From contig CAJJKY010000003.1 in assembly GCA_905188195.1 (NCBI GenBank), positions 90,756-154,755 on the forward strand: DNA of 64,000 nt, in the 5' to 3' direction. The notes below the pieces were generated by a model. That model was not told where the DNA came from. It saw nothing but the letters and a program-made list of their open reading frames with translations, and made no database searches. Numbering within the stretch: the stretch's first letter is position 1; each line of letters opens with the position of its first letter. A program made the position numbers and the translations under genes. Of this stretch, positions 34,501 through 42,772 are shown piece by piece. Origin of the DNA: Streptococcus parasanguinis. GTDB taxonomy: Bacteria; Bacillota; Bacilli; Lactobacillales; Streptococcaceae.

Positions 34501-35409
34501 ATGGAAAAAGTATTAGAAATTTCCCATTTGAGTAAAAAGTTCGGTCATCAATACGCCTTAAATGATGTGAATCTCACCATTCGCAAAGGCGACGTTTATG
34601 GCCTGATCGGTAAGAACGGGGCTGGGAAAACCACCCTCATCAAGATCATCACCCAGCTGATTCAAGAAACTGACGGAAGCGTCTCTCTCTTTGCTTCTAC
34701 AAATCGCTCTCAGTGGACCCAAGCCTTGAAACGGGTTGGATCTGTCATTGAAAGTCCCGTGGCTCACAAGCATATGACCGCCTATCAAAACCTGGTCTAC
34801 TATTGCAAGGCTCGCCATATTCCCAATCCCGACCAGGTCATCAAAGAAACCTTGAACTATGTTGGCCTGAATAATACGGGTAAGAAGAAATTCCGTGATT
34901 TTTCACTCGGGATGAAACAACGGTTGGGAATTGCGATTGCGCTCATTGCTAAGCCAGATTTCCTTATTCTGGACGAACCCATCAATGGCCTTGATCCGGT
35001 CGGAATCAAGGAGTTCCGTCAGATGATCAAGCGTCTCAATGATGAACTCGGCATGACCATCCTCATTTCCAGTCACATCCTCTCTGAACTTTATCTGGTT
35101 GCCAATCGCTTTGGCATTGTCGACCAAGGACGCCTAATCAAAGAAATTAGCAAGGCTGAATTCGAGGAGCAAGGCGAAGACTACATCATCCTCAAGACCA
35201 GCCAGCTAGCCCTTGCGAGTCAACTGATTCAAGATCAACTCCATCACCGTATCAAAGTCATCGATAAGGATGGAGAAATCCATATTTTCGGACAAACTCA
35301 CGATATTAAAGTCATTGTCAAAGCTCTCGTTCAAGCAGATATTGATGTAGACGAAATCTACTATGCCCGCCAAGATCTGGAAAAATTCTTTACGGACTTG
35401 GTAGACTAG
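34501..35409 (+). CDS. ABC transporter ATP-binding protein (BcrA-like)
   Basis: A 302-residue ATPase of the lantibiotic/bacitracin exporter type. Walker A is GKNGAGKTT, the signature is FSLGMKQRLGIA, Walker B is FLILDEPINGLD, and the H-loop is SSHILSEL. The C-terminal 80 residues form the extra domain seen in BcrA/DrrA-like subunits. SD AAGGAG is close to ideal. It is followed 54 bp later by its permease, and the pair converges on a two-component system, suggesting export or resistance to a cell-envelope peptide. Target unknown. Confidence 0.88.
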   Translation: MEKVLEISHLSKKFGHQYALNDVNLTIRKGDVYGLIGKNGAGKTTLIKIITQLIQETDGSVSLFASTNRSQWTQALKRVGSVIESPVAHKHMTAYQNLVYYCKARHIPNPDQVIKETLNYVGLNNTGKKKFRDFSLGMKQRLGIAIALIAKPDFLILDEPINGLDPVGIKEFRQMIKRLNDELGMTILISSHILSELYLVANRFGIVDQGRLIKEISKAEFEEQGEDYIILKTSQLALASQLIQDQLHHRIKVIDKDGEIHIFGQTHDIKVIVKALVQADIDVDEIYYARQDLEKFFTDLVD

Positions 35410-35463
35410 TCAACCCACCGTCTTGTATTACTTATCCCACACATTTCATTTAGGAGATTTATC

Positions 35464-36216
35464 ATGTTGCATACCATTCAAGCAGATTTTTATAGACTTT
35501 TTCGCTCCAAAGGTTTTTGGATTACAGAAGCCATTCTCGTTCTCAATATCCTGTCTGGAGTCATTTTTGGCGCTACCGGTCACGTCGGTGTCAATACGGA
35601 ATCCAAATTACCCCAAGCGACAGAAGTTTGGACGGGCTTTAAAGCCTTGACCAACTACTCCGCTAGCATCAGTGTGACCATTCTCTTTACCATTATTGTC
35701 ATCACCTTGGTTCTGGGAACAGACTTAACGCAAAACTTATACAAGAATAGTCTGGCCTACGGCGTTTCGCGCACCAGCTACTACTTTGCCAAAAGTGCAG
35801 TTGTCCTGACCATTGCTCTCTTCCAATTCCTTGTTTCTTATGGTCTGGTCTTCTTGCTCGCGACCTTCTACAATGGAATCGGGACCATTCCTGAGCACTT
35901 CCTCGCTCATTTTGGACTAACCGTGCTGATTCAGTTTCTTTCCACCCTGGCTTGGGTCAGCATCATTTCCTTCCTCCTTTATGCTAACCAATCCATCACC
36001 TTGGCTTTCGTTGGCTACTTCGTTGGAAATATCTTCTTAAGCCTTCCTGCGCTCTTCTTTAAAGACATCGACATTTTACACTATCTAAACTTGGAATTCC
36101 AATATTCCATGGTCCAAAGTACGATAGCAACAAACAATACCCTCTCTATCGCCCTTGGATTCATCCTTGTTTTCGGATTCCTGGGACTCGCTACTTTCAA
36201 ACACAAAGATTTATAA
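35464..36216 (+). CDS. ABC-2 type permease
   Basis: A 250-residue membrane protein with six hydrophobic segments. The first (about 18-40) is followed by an outward loop, and the rest lie at about 60-80, 100-125, 140-165, 170-195 and 225-245. This fits the BcrB-like ABC-2 family. The short N-terminus before TM1 (MLHTIQADFYRLFRSKGFW) is typical. It partners the ATPase just upstream and ends at a perfect bidirectional terminator. Confidence 0.85.
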   Translation: MLHTIQADFYRLFRSKGFWITEAILVLNILSGVIFGATGHVGVNTESKLPQATEVWTGFKALTNYSASISVTILFTIIVITLVLGTDLTQNLYKNSLAYGVSRTSYYFAKSAVVLTIALFQFLVSYGLVFLLATFYNGIGTIPEHFLAHFGLTVLIQFLSTLAWVSIISFLLYANQSITLAFVGYFVGNIFLSLPALFFKDIDILHYLNLEFQYSMVQSTIATNNTLSIALGFILVFGFLGLATFKHKDL

Positions 36217-36255
36217 AAAAGTAGGACTTGACAATTGATCAAGTCCTACTTTTTT
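36217..36255. terminator. Perfect bidirectional terminator
   Basis: AAAAAAGTAGGACTTGA pairs with TCAAGTCCTACTTTTTT and serves the permease and histidine kinase genes. Confidence 0.9.
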
Positions 36256-37127
36256 AATGTAATGGTTAAGATAAACCAATCCGCCTCCGTTGCCAGTTGC
36301 AAATCTCCCCCTAAGATCTCTACAAAATTTTGAATGATGTAGAGCCCCAAACCAGAAGACTCTTCTGTGTCCGATAGATTTTCGGAGTAGAATCGACTAG
36401 CCAGTTGGTCTAAGTGCTGAATCGGTTGTTGCACGATATTGCGCAGTTCAACCCGGATCGTCTCCGCATCCGAGGTCAGGCTCAAACGGGCCTCTTCCTT
36501 TCCATGCTTGAGGACATTGCTGAGCATATTTTGTAAGAGGCGCTCCCAAAGCTCAGGATCAGTAGCATAATGGAGATGTTCTTTTAACTCTACCTCTAAG
36601 GCAATCCCCGCCTCAGACAAGCTATCATAATACTGGAATAACTGCTGGGTTAGCACTTGGCTGAGATTAACGTCTGTAAGCTGAGGCTGAATAGCTCCCT
36701 CCATCAAGCGTCTGTATTCCAAGAGAGATTCCAAGCGTTTTGAGACGACTTGAAGATTGGAAGCAATTTTCTTCAGCTTCTCCTCTTCCTGCGTCCCACC
36801 CTTGATGATTTGTTGGGTATAGCCCGAAGCAATGGTCAAAGGCGTCCGGATATCGTGGGCAATGTTACTGATGGCCATATCCAAGGTTTTCTTCTCTTGA
36901 AAGGCAATCCGATTGGTCCGCTCGATCTGATCAAAGAGATCACTGACCTGCTTGGTCAAGGCGACCAATTCTTTTTTTGAGACCTGAGAGGTCAACCGTA
37001 TCCCACTCCCATTTATGAGCTTCTTTTGAATCTGCTCCTGCAAATCTTTTAAGGCAGAAAGCAGGCGAAGGTAGCCCAGTCCCAAGAGAAGGACAAGGAC
37101 GACTAGAACTAGAAGCAATCCCCACAT
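36246..37127 (-). CDS. Sensor histidine kinase
   Basis: A 293-residue HisKA/HATPase_c kinase. A single N-terminal membrane segment (MWGLLLVLVVLVLLLGLGYL) leaves almost no extracellular domain. The H-box is NIAHDIRTPL, with the phospho-acceptor His near residue 93. The N-box is MLSNVLKHGKE (Asn present, followed by Leu-Lys), and the G-box is SSGLGLYIIQNF. Its ATG overlaps the response regulator stop (TAATG). Kinases of this short intramembrane-sensing type often sense antimicrobials through an ABC transporter; here a transporter lies convergently next door. Confidence 0.88.
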   Translation of the reverse strand: MWGLLLVLVVLVLLLGLGYLRLLSALKDLQEQIQKKLINGSGIRLTSQVSKKELVALTKQVSDLFDQIERTNRIAFQEKKTLDMAISNIAHDIRTPLTIASGYTQQIIKGGTQEEEKLKKIASNLQVVSKRLESLLEYRRLMEGAIQPQLTDVNLSQVLTQQLFQYYDSLSEAGIALEVELKEHLHYATDPELWERLLQNMLSNVLKHGKEEARLSLTSDAETIRVELRNIVQQPIQHLDQLASRFYSENLSDTEESSGLGLYIIQNFVEILGGDLQLATEADWFILTITLKK

Positions 37128-37816
37128 TACCGGTCTCCTTTCAAGCGAACACCCAAGCCCCAGACGGTTTCAATGTAATCCTCATTAGGATCGAGCTGAG
37201 CAATTTTCTTTCGGAGGTTGCTCAACTGGGCATTGAGCGTATTGTCTCCAGGCAGATAAACTTCTTCCCAGACCGCTTCATACAACTCTTCTTTAGTAAA
37301 AATCTTCTTCGGATGCGCCAATAAAGTTTCAAAAATTTGAAATTCCTTTTTACCTAAGCGAAGCGTCTGTTCTCCAGACTCCAGTTCAAAGGTTTCTGGG
37401 TTCAGGACCAGATTTTTAAAAGTCAGCTTTTGCGACTCTTGAGATTCCTGTACCGGAGAGATGTGATTTCGCAACTGCACCGTCACTCGAGCTGCTACTT
37501 CGTCCAGATTAAAGGGCTTGACGATATAATCATTGGCACCTGCAAGGAGATACTGGCTAATGAGGTGTTTGTCTCCAAGAGCGGTCATCATGATGACCGG
37601 CACTTGACTCTGCAAACGGATCTCCTCCAGAACCTGATCACCATTTTTCCCAGGAAGCATGATATCGAGAAGGACCAAATCAATGGCTTCTTGCTGGAAG
37701 AGCCGCAGCCCTTCTGTACCTGAAAAAGCCTGAAGGACCTCATGGTCTTCACTTAAGAGACTGTATAAAATTTCTTGGATATCATTATTATCCTCGATTA
37801 ATAAAACCCGTGCCAC
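37127..37816 (-). CDS. OmpR/PhoB family response regulator
   Basis: A 229-residue regulator when started at GTG 37816, which follows GGAGTGAGG and gives the usual N-terminus VARVLLIEDNND; a longer upstream frame exists. The receiver has the acidic pair EDN, phospho-acceptor Asp in VLLDIMLPG, Thr in MMTALG and Lys in IVKPF. The C-terminal winged helix ends with LSNLRKKIAQL and TVWGLGVRLKG. It is first in the operon with the kinase. It probably controls the neighbouring ABC genes. Confidence 0.9.
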   Translation of the reverse strand: MARVLLIEDNNDIQEILYSLLSEDHEVLQAFSGTEGLRLFQQEAIDLVLLDIMLPGKNGDQVLEEIRLQSQVPVIMMTALGDKHLISQYLLAGANDYIVKPFNLDEVAARVTVQLRNHISPVQESQESQKLTFKNLVLNPETFELESGEQTLRLGKKEFQIFETLLAHPKKIFTKEELYEAVWEEVYLPGDNTLNAQLSNLRKKIAQLDPNEDYIETVWGLGVRLKGDR

Positions 37817-38019
37817 TTGCCTCACTCCTTTTTCCTTTGAACTCCAAATCATTTCTATTCCTCTAGCCTATCAAATAAAGGGACCTTCGTCAATGAAAAT
37901 CTGATAAAATCCTATAGTCCCCATGCAGATCTGCAGGTGAGGTCATCACAAGATGAACTTGACTATCCTTTCTTTCAAAGGGTATAATAGGATCAATGAT
38001 AGAATAGGGAGACCAGTCT

Positions 38020-38553
38020 ATGAAAAATAATGCTAAAACTAAAATCAGCCTTGTATCCATCCTCGTCATCCTGGGCGTTGCTGCAAGAATGATGCGAGTC
38101 ATCCACCGCCAGCAAATCAGGGAGCAAAACAGACAAACCATCCAAACGACTAAAAAGGTTGCAGAGTTTCAGAAAAAACTAGACGAGGAAGAAACCAAGA
38201 AACGGAACGAAACCTTCAACAAGATTTATAATGAATCCCTTGTTCGGAATAAGTTTGAGAATTGGCAAAAAGTCGATGAACTTCATGGCTTGGGACAAAG
38301 AACTGGCCAATTTTATATCTATAACTTTGAAAAAAAAGAAGAGATTCTCTTAGAGAATACTGATCAAGCATTTGTTCTACCCATTCGAGACAAGAGCGAA
38401 AACCTCACATTTCAGGCCATTTTTGCCCACAAGGACGGTCAGTGGCACATCATGAAACCAGATGGCAGTTCGCAGTTGCAACTAGGAGAAGCCAGCATTA
38501 CCGCGGAATCTAAGTTTGTCATCGAAAACAATGTCTTAGACTATGACCAGTAA
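38020..38553 (+). CDS. Membrane-anchored hypothetical protein
   Basis: A 177-residue protein with one N-terminal hydrophobic segment (about 9-23) after a basic start, then a charged, probably coiled-coil stretch (about 28-70, rich in Lys, Glu and Gln). A soluble domain of about 100 residues follows, with VLPIRDKSENLTF and FAHKDGQWHIM. No domain recognised. Topology suggests the C-terminus is outside the cell. SD AGGGAG lies before the start, and a terminator follows. Function unknown. Confidence 0.7.
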   Translation: MKNNAKTKISLVSILVILGVAARMMRVIHRQQIREQNRQTIQTTKKVAEFQKKLDEEETKKRNETFNKIYNESLVRNKFENWQKVDELHGLGQRTGQFYIYNFEKKEEILLENTDQAFVLPIRDKSENLTFQAIFAHKDGQWHIMKPDGSSQLQLGEASITAESKFVIENNVLDYDQ

Positions 38554-38582
38554 ATCAGTAAGGACTTGGCTTCACTACATAC

Positions 38583-38626
38583 AAAAAGCTTAGGACCCCA
38601 GCCTTGGTTGGGATTCTAAGCTTTTT
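38583..38626 (+). terminator. Terminator after the hypothetical protein
   Basis: AAAAAGCTTAGGACCCCA pairs with TGGGATTCTAAGCTTTTT, with small mismatches. Confidence 0.75.
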
Positions 38627-38678
38627 AGTTTGCTGTCAGAGAGTCATCCAGAAGATGGTGAAGCTCTAAAGGAGACTT

Positions 38679-40118
38679 TTATTTAACAGAAGCTCCATTA
38701 GTCGCAATGACCTCTTTGTACCAATAGAAGGATTTCTTACGCGAACGGGCTAAGGTTCCCTTGCCTTCGTTGTCCCGGTCAACATAAATAAAGCCGTAGC
38801 GCTTCTTCATTTCTCCTGTCCCAGCAGAGACCAAGTCAATACAACCCCAAGTCGTATAGCCCCAGAGGACGACGCCGTCTTCATGGATGGCATCTCGCAT
38901 AGCCTTGATGTGGGCAGCCAGGTAGTCAATCCGATAATCATCCTCGATTTCCCCCGCTTCATTAGGTGTATCCACTGCCCCTAATCCATTTTCCACGATA
39001 AACATAGGCTTTTGATAACGATCCCAGATGGTATTGAGGGTAATACGGAGACCAAGAGGGTCAATCTGCCAACCCCATTCTGAGCTTTCTAAGTAGGGAT
39101 TCTTCAGAGAAGCAAAGATATTGCCCGCTGTTTTCTCCCTTTCAGCTGGATCGCCCGAAGCGACCCGACTGGCATAGTAGGAGAAGGAAATAAAGTCCAC
39201 CGTATAGTCTTTCAACAATTGCAGATCCTGCTCGGTCATCTCAACCGTGATTCCCTGACGTTCCCACTCTTTCTTAGCATAATTAGGGTATTCCCCACGC
39301 GCCTGCACATCGATGAAGAAATAGTTCTTGCGGTCTTCTTCTAGACCCGCCCAAACATCACGCGGAGCACAGGTATGGGGATAGTTTGGTCCTGCCGCCA
39401 GCATACAGCCGACCTTGTTGTTCGGATCAATCTCATGAGCTAGCTTGGTGGCAATGGCTGAAGCAACCAACTCATGGTGGGCTGCCTGGTATTTGACCTG
39501 CTCCTCATTCTCCCCTTCCTCGAAGCAGAGACCCGCTCCCATAAAAGGCGCATGGAGGATCATATTGATTTCATTGAAGGTTAGCCAGTAGTTGACCAAG
39601 CCCTTGTAGCGAGTGAAGAGGGTCCGGCAGAGACGTTCATAGTATTCCAACATCTTGCGACTACGCCAACCTCCATACTCGGTAATCAAATGCATGGGGC
39701 AGTCAAAGTGGGTAATGGTCACCAAGGGCTCAATACCATACTTGTGGCACTCCTTAAAGAGGTCTTCATAGAACTGCAGACCCGCTTCATTTGGTTCCAG
39801 TTCATCCCCTTTTGGGAAGATCCGAGACCAAGCAATAGACAAACGATAGGTTTTAAAGCCCATTTCCCCAAAGAGGGCAATATCTTCCTTGTAGCGGTGG
39901 TACATATCAATGCCATCTTTAGCAGGGTAAAAATAGCCCTCTTCAAAGTCGAACATCTTTTTCTGACCCGTAATAATCGCGTGACGATCAGGCCCAATCG
40001 GTACCACATCCACATTGGCCAAGCCACGGCCATCTTCATTATAAGCTCCCTCACACTGGTTAGCAGCCGTCGCCCCACCCCAAAGGAAACCATCTGGAAA
40101 TTGAAGTTTGTCAGTCAT
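38679..40118 (-). CDS. 6-phospho-beta-glucosidase (GH1)
   Basis: A 479-residue GH1 enzyme. The N-terminal FLWGGATAANQCEGAYNEDGRG is the family entry motif. The acid/base Glu lies in WLTFNEIN (about 184), and the nucleophile Glu in FIVENGLG (about 377). The length and WGYTTWGCIDLVSAGTGEM segment are typical of 6-phospho-beta-glucosidases, which hydrolyse PTS-imported cellobiose- or arbutin-type phosphates. No PTS genes are adjacent. It is monocistronic, with a TATAAT box about 30 bp upstream. The broader sugar region begins just beyond it. Confidence 0.88.
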   Translation of the reverse strand: MTDKLQFPDGFLWGGATAANQCEGAYNEDGRGLANVDVVPIGPDRHAIITGQKKMFDFEEGYFYPAKDGIDMYHRYKEDIALFGEMGFKTYRLSIAWSRIFPKGDELEPNEAGLQFYEDLFKECHKYGIEPLVTITHFDCPMHLITEYGGWRSRKMLEYYERLCRTLFTRYKGLVNYWLTFNEINMILHAPFMGAGLCFEEGENEEQVKYQAAHHELVASAIATKLAHEIDPNNKVGCMLAAGPNYPHTCAPRDVWAGLEEDRKNYFFIDVQARGEYPNYAKKEWERQGITVEMTEQDLQLLKDYTVDFISFSYYASRVASGDPAEREKTAGNIFASLKNPYLESSEWGWQIDPLGLRITLNTIWDRYQKPMFIVENGLGAVDTPNEAGEIEDDYRIDYLAAHIKAMRDAIHEDGVVLWGYTTWGCIDLVSAGTGEMKKRYGFIYVDRDNEGKGTLARSRKKSFYWYKEVIATNGASVK

Positions 40119-40226
40119 CTCTCTACCTCACTTGATTTGATAGTTCTATTATACCCCTCTCTCTCCAAAAAATCCTACAAGATCCTATGAAAAACTAATA
40201 CTATTCTATGGTAACTTCTTTACTCT

Positions 40227-40265
40227 AAAAAAACAGATCCCAAGCCCTTACTTGAGATCTAAAAA
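40227..40265 (-). terminator. Terminator after the esterase gene
   Basis: On the minus strand AGATCTCAAG pairs with CTTGGGATCT and is followed by a T run, closing the GPH-GH2-DUF1593-esterase operon. Confidence 0.8.
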
Positions 40266-40271
40266 TCCATC

Positions 40272-41279
40272 TTATTCTTTCCAAACCGTTTTCAACCAGG
40301 TGAGATATAAGTCCTTCCACTGTTGAACAAGAGTCCAATCATGATAAAATTGGGGCATCTGTTCTCCTAGACAGGCTCCAAATCCATGCCCACCCTGTGC
40401 AAAAAGATGTATTTCTGTAGAAATCCCCCTCTCATTCGCTTTATTCACTAAATCCAGACAGTGTTGCGCCGGAACCACTTCATCATCTACTGCTGCACAG
40501 ATAAAGAGTGGAGCATCTCCATTTTGCAAACCATTTCTCATATCTAAACGATCTGCAATAGCTTGACAAGTCACTGGATCACGATAACTGTCAGCACCGG
40601 CTAGAATAGCTACAATTTTGTCTTTGTAAAGAGAAATTGCTGGATAGATGAGGCCCAAGGCAGAAATACTAGCATCTTCCAAATCAATCTTATCTAGTTG
40701 ATAATCTAATCCTTGGAACCAATCCTGATTTCTTAGTAATAAGGAAGTAACACCAGCTAAGTTACCACCAGCTGAAAAACCAAGCAAACCAATTTTATTA
40801 GGATTAATTCCAAAATCAGCTGCGTGATAACGGACATAACGAATAGCTCGCTGAGCATCTAAAAACATGATTGGTTCACGATAAGGGTAACTGCGGTACC
40901 AAAGAACAAAAGCTGAAATTCCTGCTTCATTAAGAAGTTCAGCAATTTGTTCTCCTTCCGTCACCATAGATTTTGTCAAATAGGCTCCACCAGGACAGAT
41001 CACAACTGCCTGATCGCTTCCTTCCGATAAATAAGGAAGAAGAAAAGGCCGGTCTGTATAAGTTAGTTCTGCTGGTCCATGTTCAATTTCTTGTCTATAA
41101 ACCAGGGTATCATTGCCTGATAAATCTCCAAGTTCATCTGATGATTTATCCCAGACTCCCGGATATTTCTCAAATAAATCATGAGGGGTATACTCCTCGT
41201 GAATATTCAAGACATCTGTCTTTAAACGTTTATTATTTCCTGGGATTTGCTTACCCCATATATATAAAGGATTTTTCAT
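40272..41279 (-). CDS. Alpha/beta hydrolase, acetyl-esterase-like
   Basis: A 335-residue hydrolase of the BD-FAE/acetyl esterase group. The oxyanion segment is VICPGGAYL, the nucleophile elbow is GFSAGGNLAG (about residue 168), the acid lies in the AAVDDEVVP stretch and the His in GGHGFGA. It has no signal peptide. As last gene of the GPH-transporter operon it may remove acetyl or other ester groups from imported plant glycosides before the glycosidases act; this role is inferred from context. Confidence 0.85.
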   Translation of the reverse strand: MKNPLYIWGKQIPGNNKRLKTDVLNIHEEYTPHDLFEKYPGVWDKSSDELGDLSGNDTLVYRQEIEHGPAELTYTDRPFLLPYLSEGSDQAVVICPGGAYLTKSMVTEGEQIAELLNEAGISAFVLWYRSYPYREPIMFLDAQRAIRYVRYHAADFGINPNKIGLLGFSAGGNLAGVTSLLLRNQDWFQGLDYQLDKIDLEDASISALGLIYPAISLYKDKIVAILAGADSYRDPVTCQAIADRLDMRNGLQNGDAPLFICAAVDDEVVPAQHCLDLVNKANERGISTEIHLFAQGGHGFGACLGEQMPQFYHDWTLVQQWKDLYLTWLKTVWKE

Positions 41280-41303
41280 AGTGTACCTCCAAACTACTAT
41301 TTT

Positions 41304-42760
41304 TTATTCAACTGTTATAATGACTCTTTTATATGTTTTTAATGGAAATTCTGATTGATTGCTTACTTCTAAAATAATATGGAAAGTATCTCCAGATTTT
41401 GCATCCTCGGGAATTTGGAAACTAATTTGATTTGTATCAACTCCTACCATTGGTAAATCCCAAGTTTTCTCTATTTTTGACGAATGCCATGAATCTATAA
41501 ACTCCATGTCACCTAGTGTCCATCTCCCTGCTTCCAGTTCAAGATGACTAAAGTCCCAATATGTAGATGCCTCGTAGTAACACCACCAATGATAAGCAAT
41601 TGAAAGTCCGTTTGGATCTTTCGCTAGCGCCCTTAAAGTCAGATTTTCACCTACTTTCGCTGAGATATTTTCATCTATATTTACCTCTGGGTAATGACTA
41701 CATGCTTCAAAATCATTTGTTACACACCATTGAACTCGAGCAGCGAAATCTGCTTGGATATCATTAATCCAACGATAAAAACCATATTCTTGCTCAAATC
41801 GTTGTGTAAGTGGATTATAATCTACTGTTTTTTCTGTAGAAAATGTATTAGGTGCTACTTCGGTAAACCGACCTCCCCAACTACCATAAGTTGGATGTTC
41901 AAAGCCTCTAAGACTCGTCTGTATCAAATAAAAGTAGGAAAGTGAATCTCCTTCAGAAATAAAATCATATTTTTTATAATCGGGATGAGCTTCTAACCAT
42001 TTTTCTTGTCCAAATTGCTCTGATTCAATCTCTCCAGCTAGATAGTAGCCATCTCCAATTAAGGCATATTTTTCAATCAAAGAGCCTTTATTCAAGATAT
42101 GAGATTGGTGCCAGTGATCGTCTAAACTAGATCTAATTTCTTTTGGTAAATTTTTCCAACCATAACCAAAATATCCAAAATTTAAAGAATCATTTAAAGT
42201 TGTCAAATTCCAATTTTTCGAAATATAATCTCCATAAGTTCCATCTTGATCTAAAATGATGTACAATACCACTTTAGATTCTATTTTTGATTTAATATGC
42301 GCCCACTCACTTGTCCCCTCAAATCGTTCTTGAATACTTTTAAGAGCACGGGCTGTAGTGTTCGTTCCTCCCCATGTCTGAATATACAATGGTCGCTCAT
42401 CCTGATCTAGCATTAAATCCATTAAAAAGTTAGATCCCTCTGTCTCCTCCTCCATTTCACCAACATCAGAAATATTTCCAATTCTGTATACATCTAATAA
42501 ACTTTGCGGAGTTGGATAGTCAGGGTCATGTTTAACAAGATTAGAATATACTTCTGCATATCGATGTATCATTTCGGGGATCCATGTTTCTCCGGTCCAA
42601 CGATATGCTGGTTTTTCATCATTCCCACTGTAATGAAACATAGAAGAACTCAGAATAATTCCTGCAACTTCCATATAAGAAGAAAACGAATAAAAGAATT
42701 CATATCATCGATTTCACCATCTGTAGTGACCACTGTTCTATGTTTTTGTTTTACTATCGT
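41304..42760 (-). pseudogene. DUF1593 (Sde182-type nucleoside-hydrolase-like) gene, apparently broken
   Basis: The intact frame from ATG 42674 encodes 456 residues matching the DUF1593 domain (YIQTWGGTNTTARAL) and its C-terminal partner domain (ISAKVGENLTLRALAKDPNG). It lacks the family's N-terminal acidic motif. That motif, VVTTDGEIDDMNSFIRFLL, is present just upstream in another frame, so a small indel near 42676-42684 has split the gene. At the position where a start is expected, 6 bp after AGAGAGG, the codon is ACG (42760-42758) rather than ATG. Either lesion alone would impair it. The residual 456-residue product may still be made. Confidence 0.7.
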
Positions 42761-42772
42761 TATTTTCCTCTC

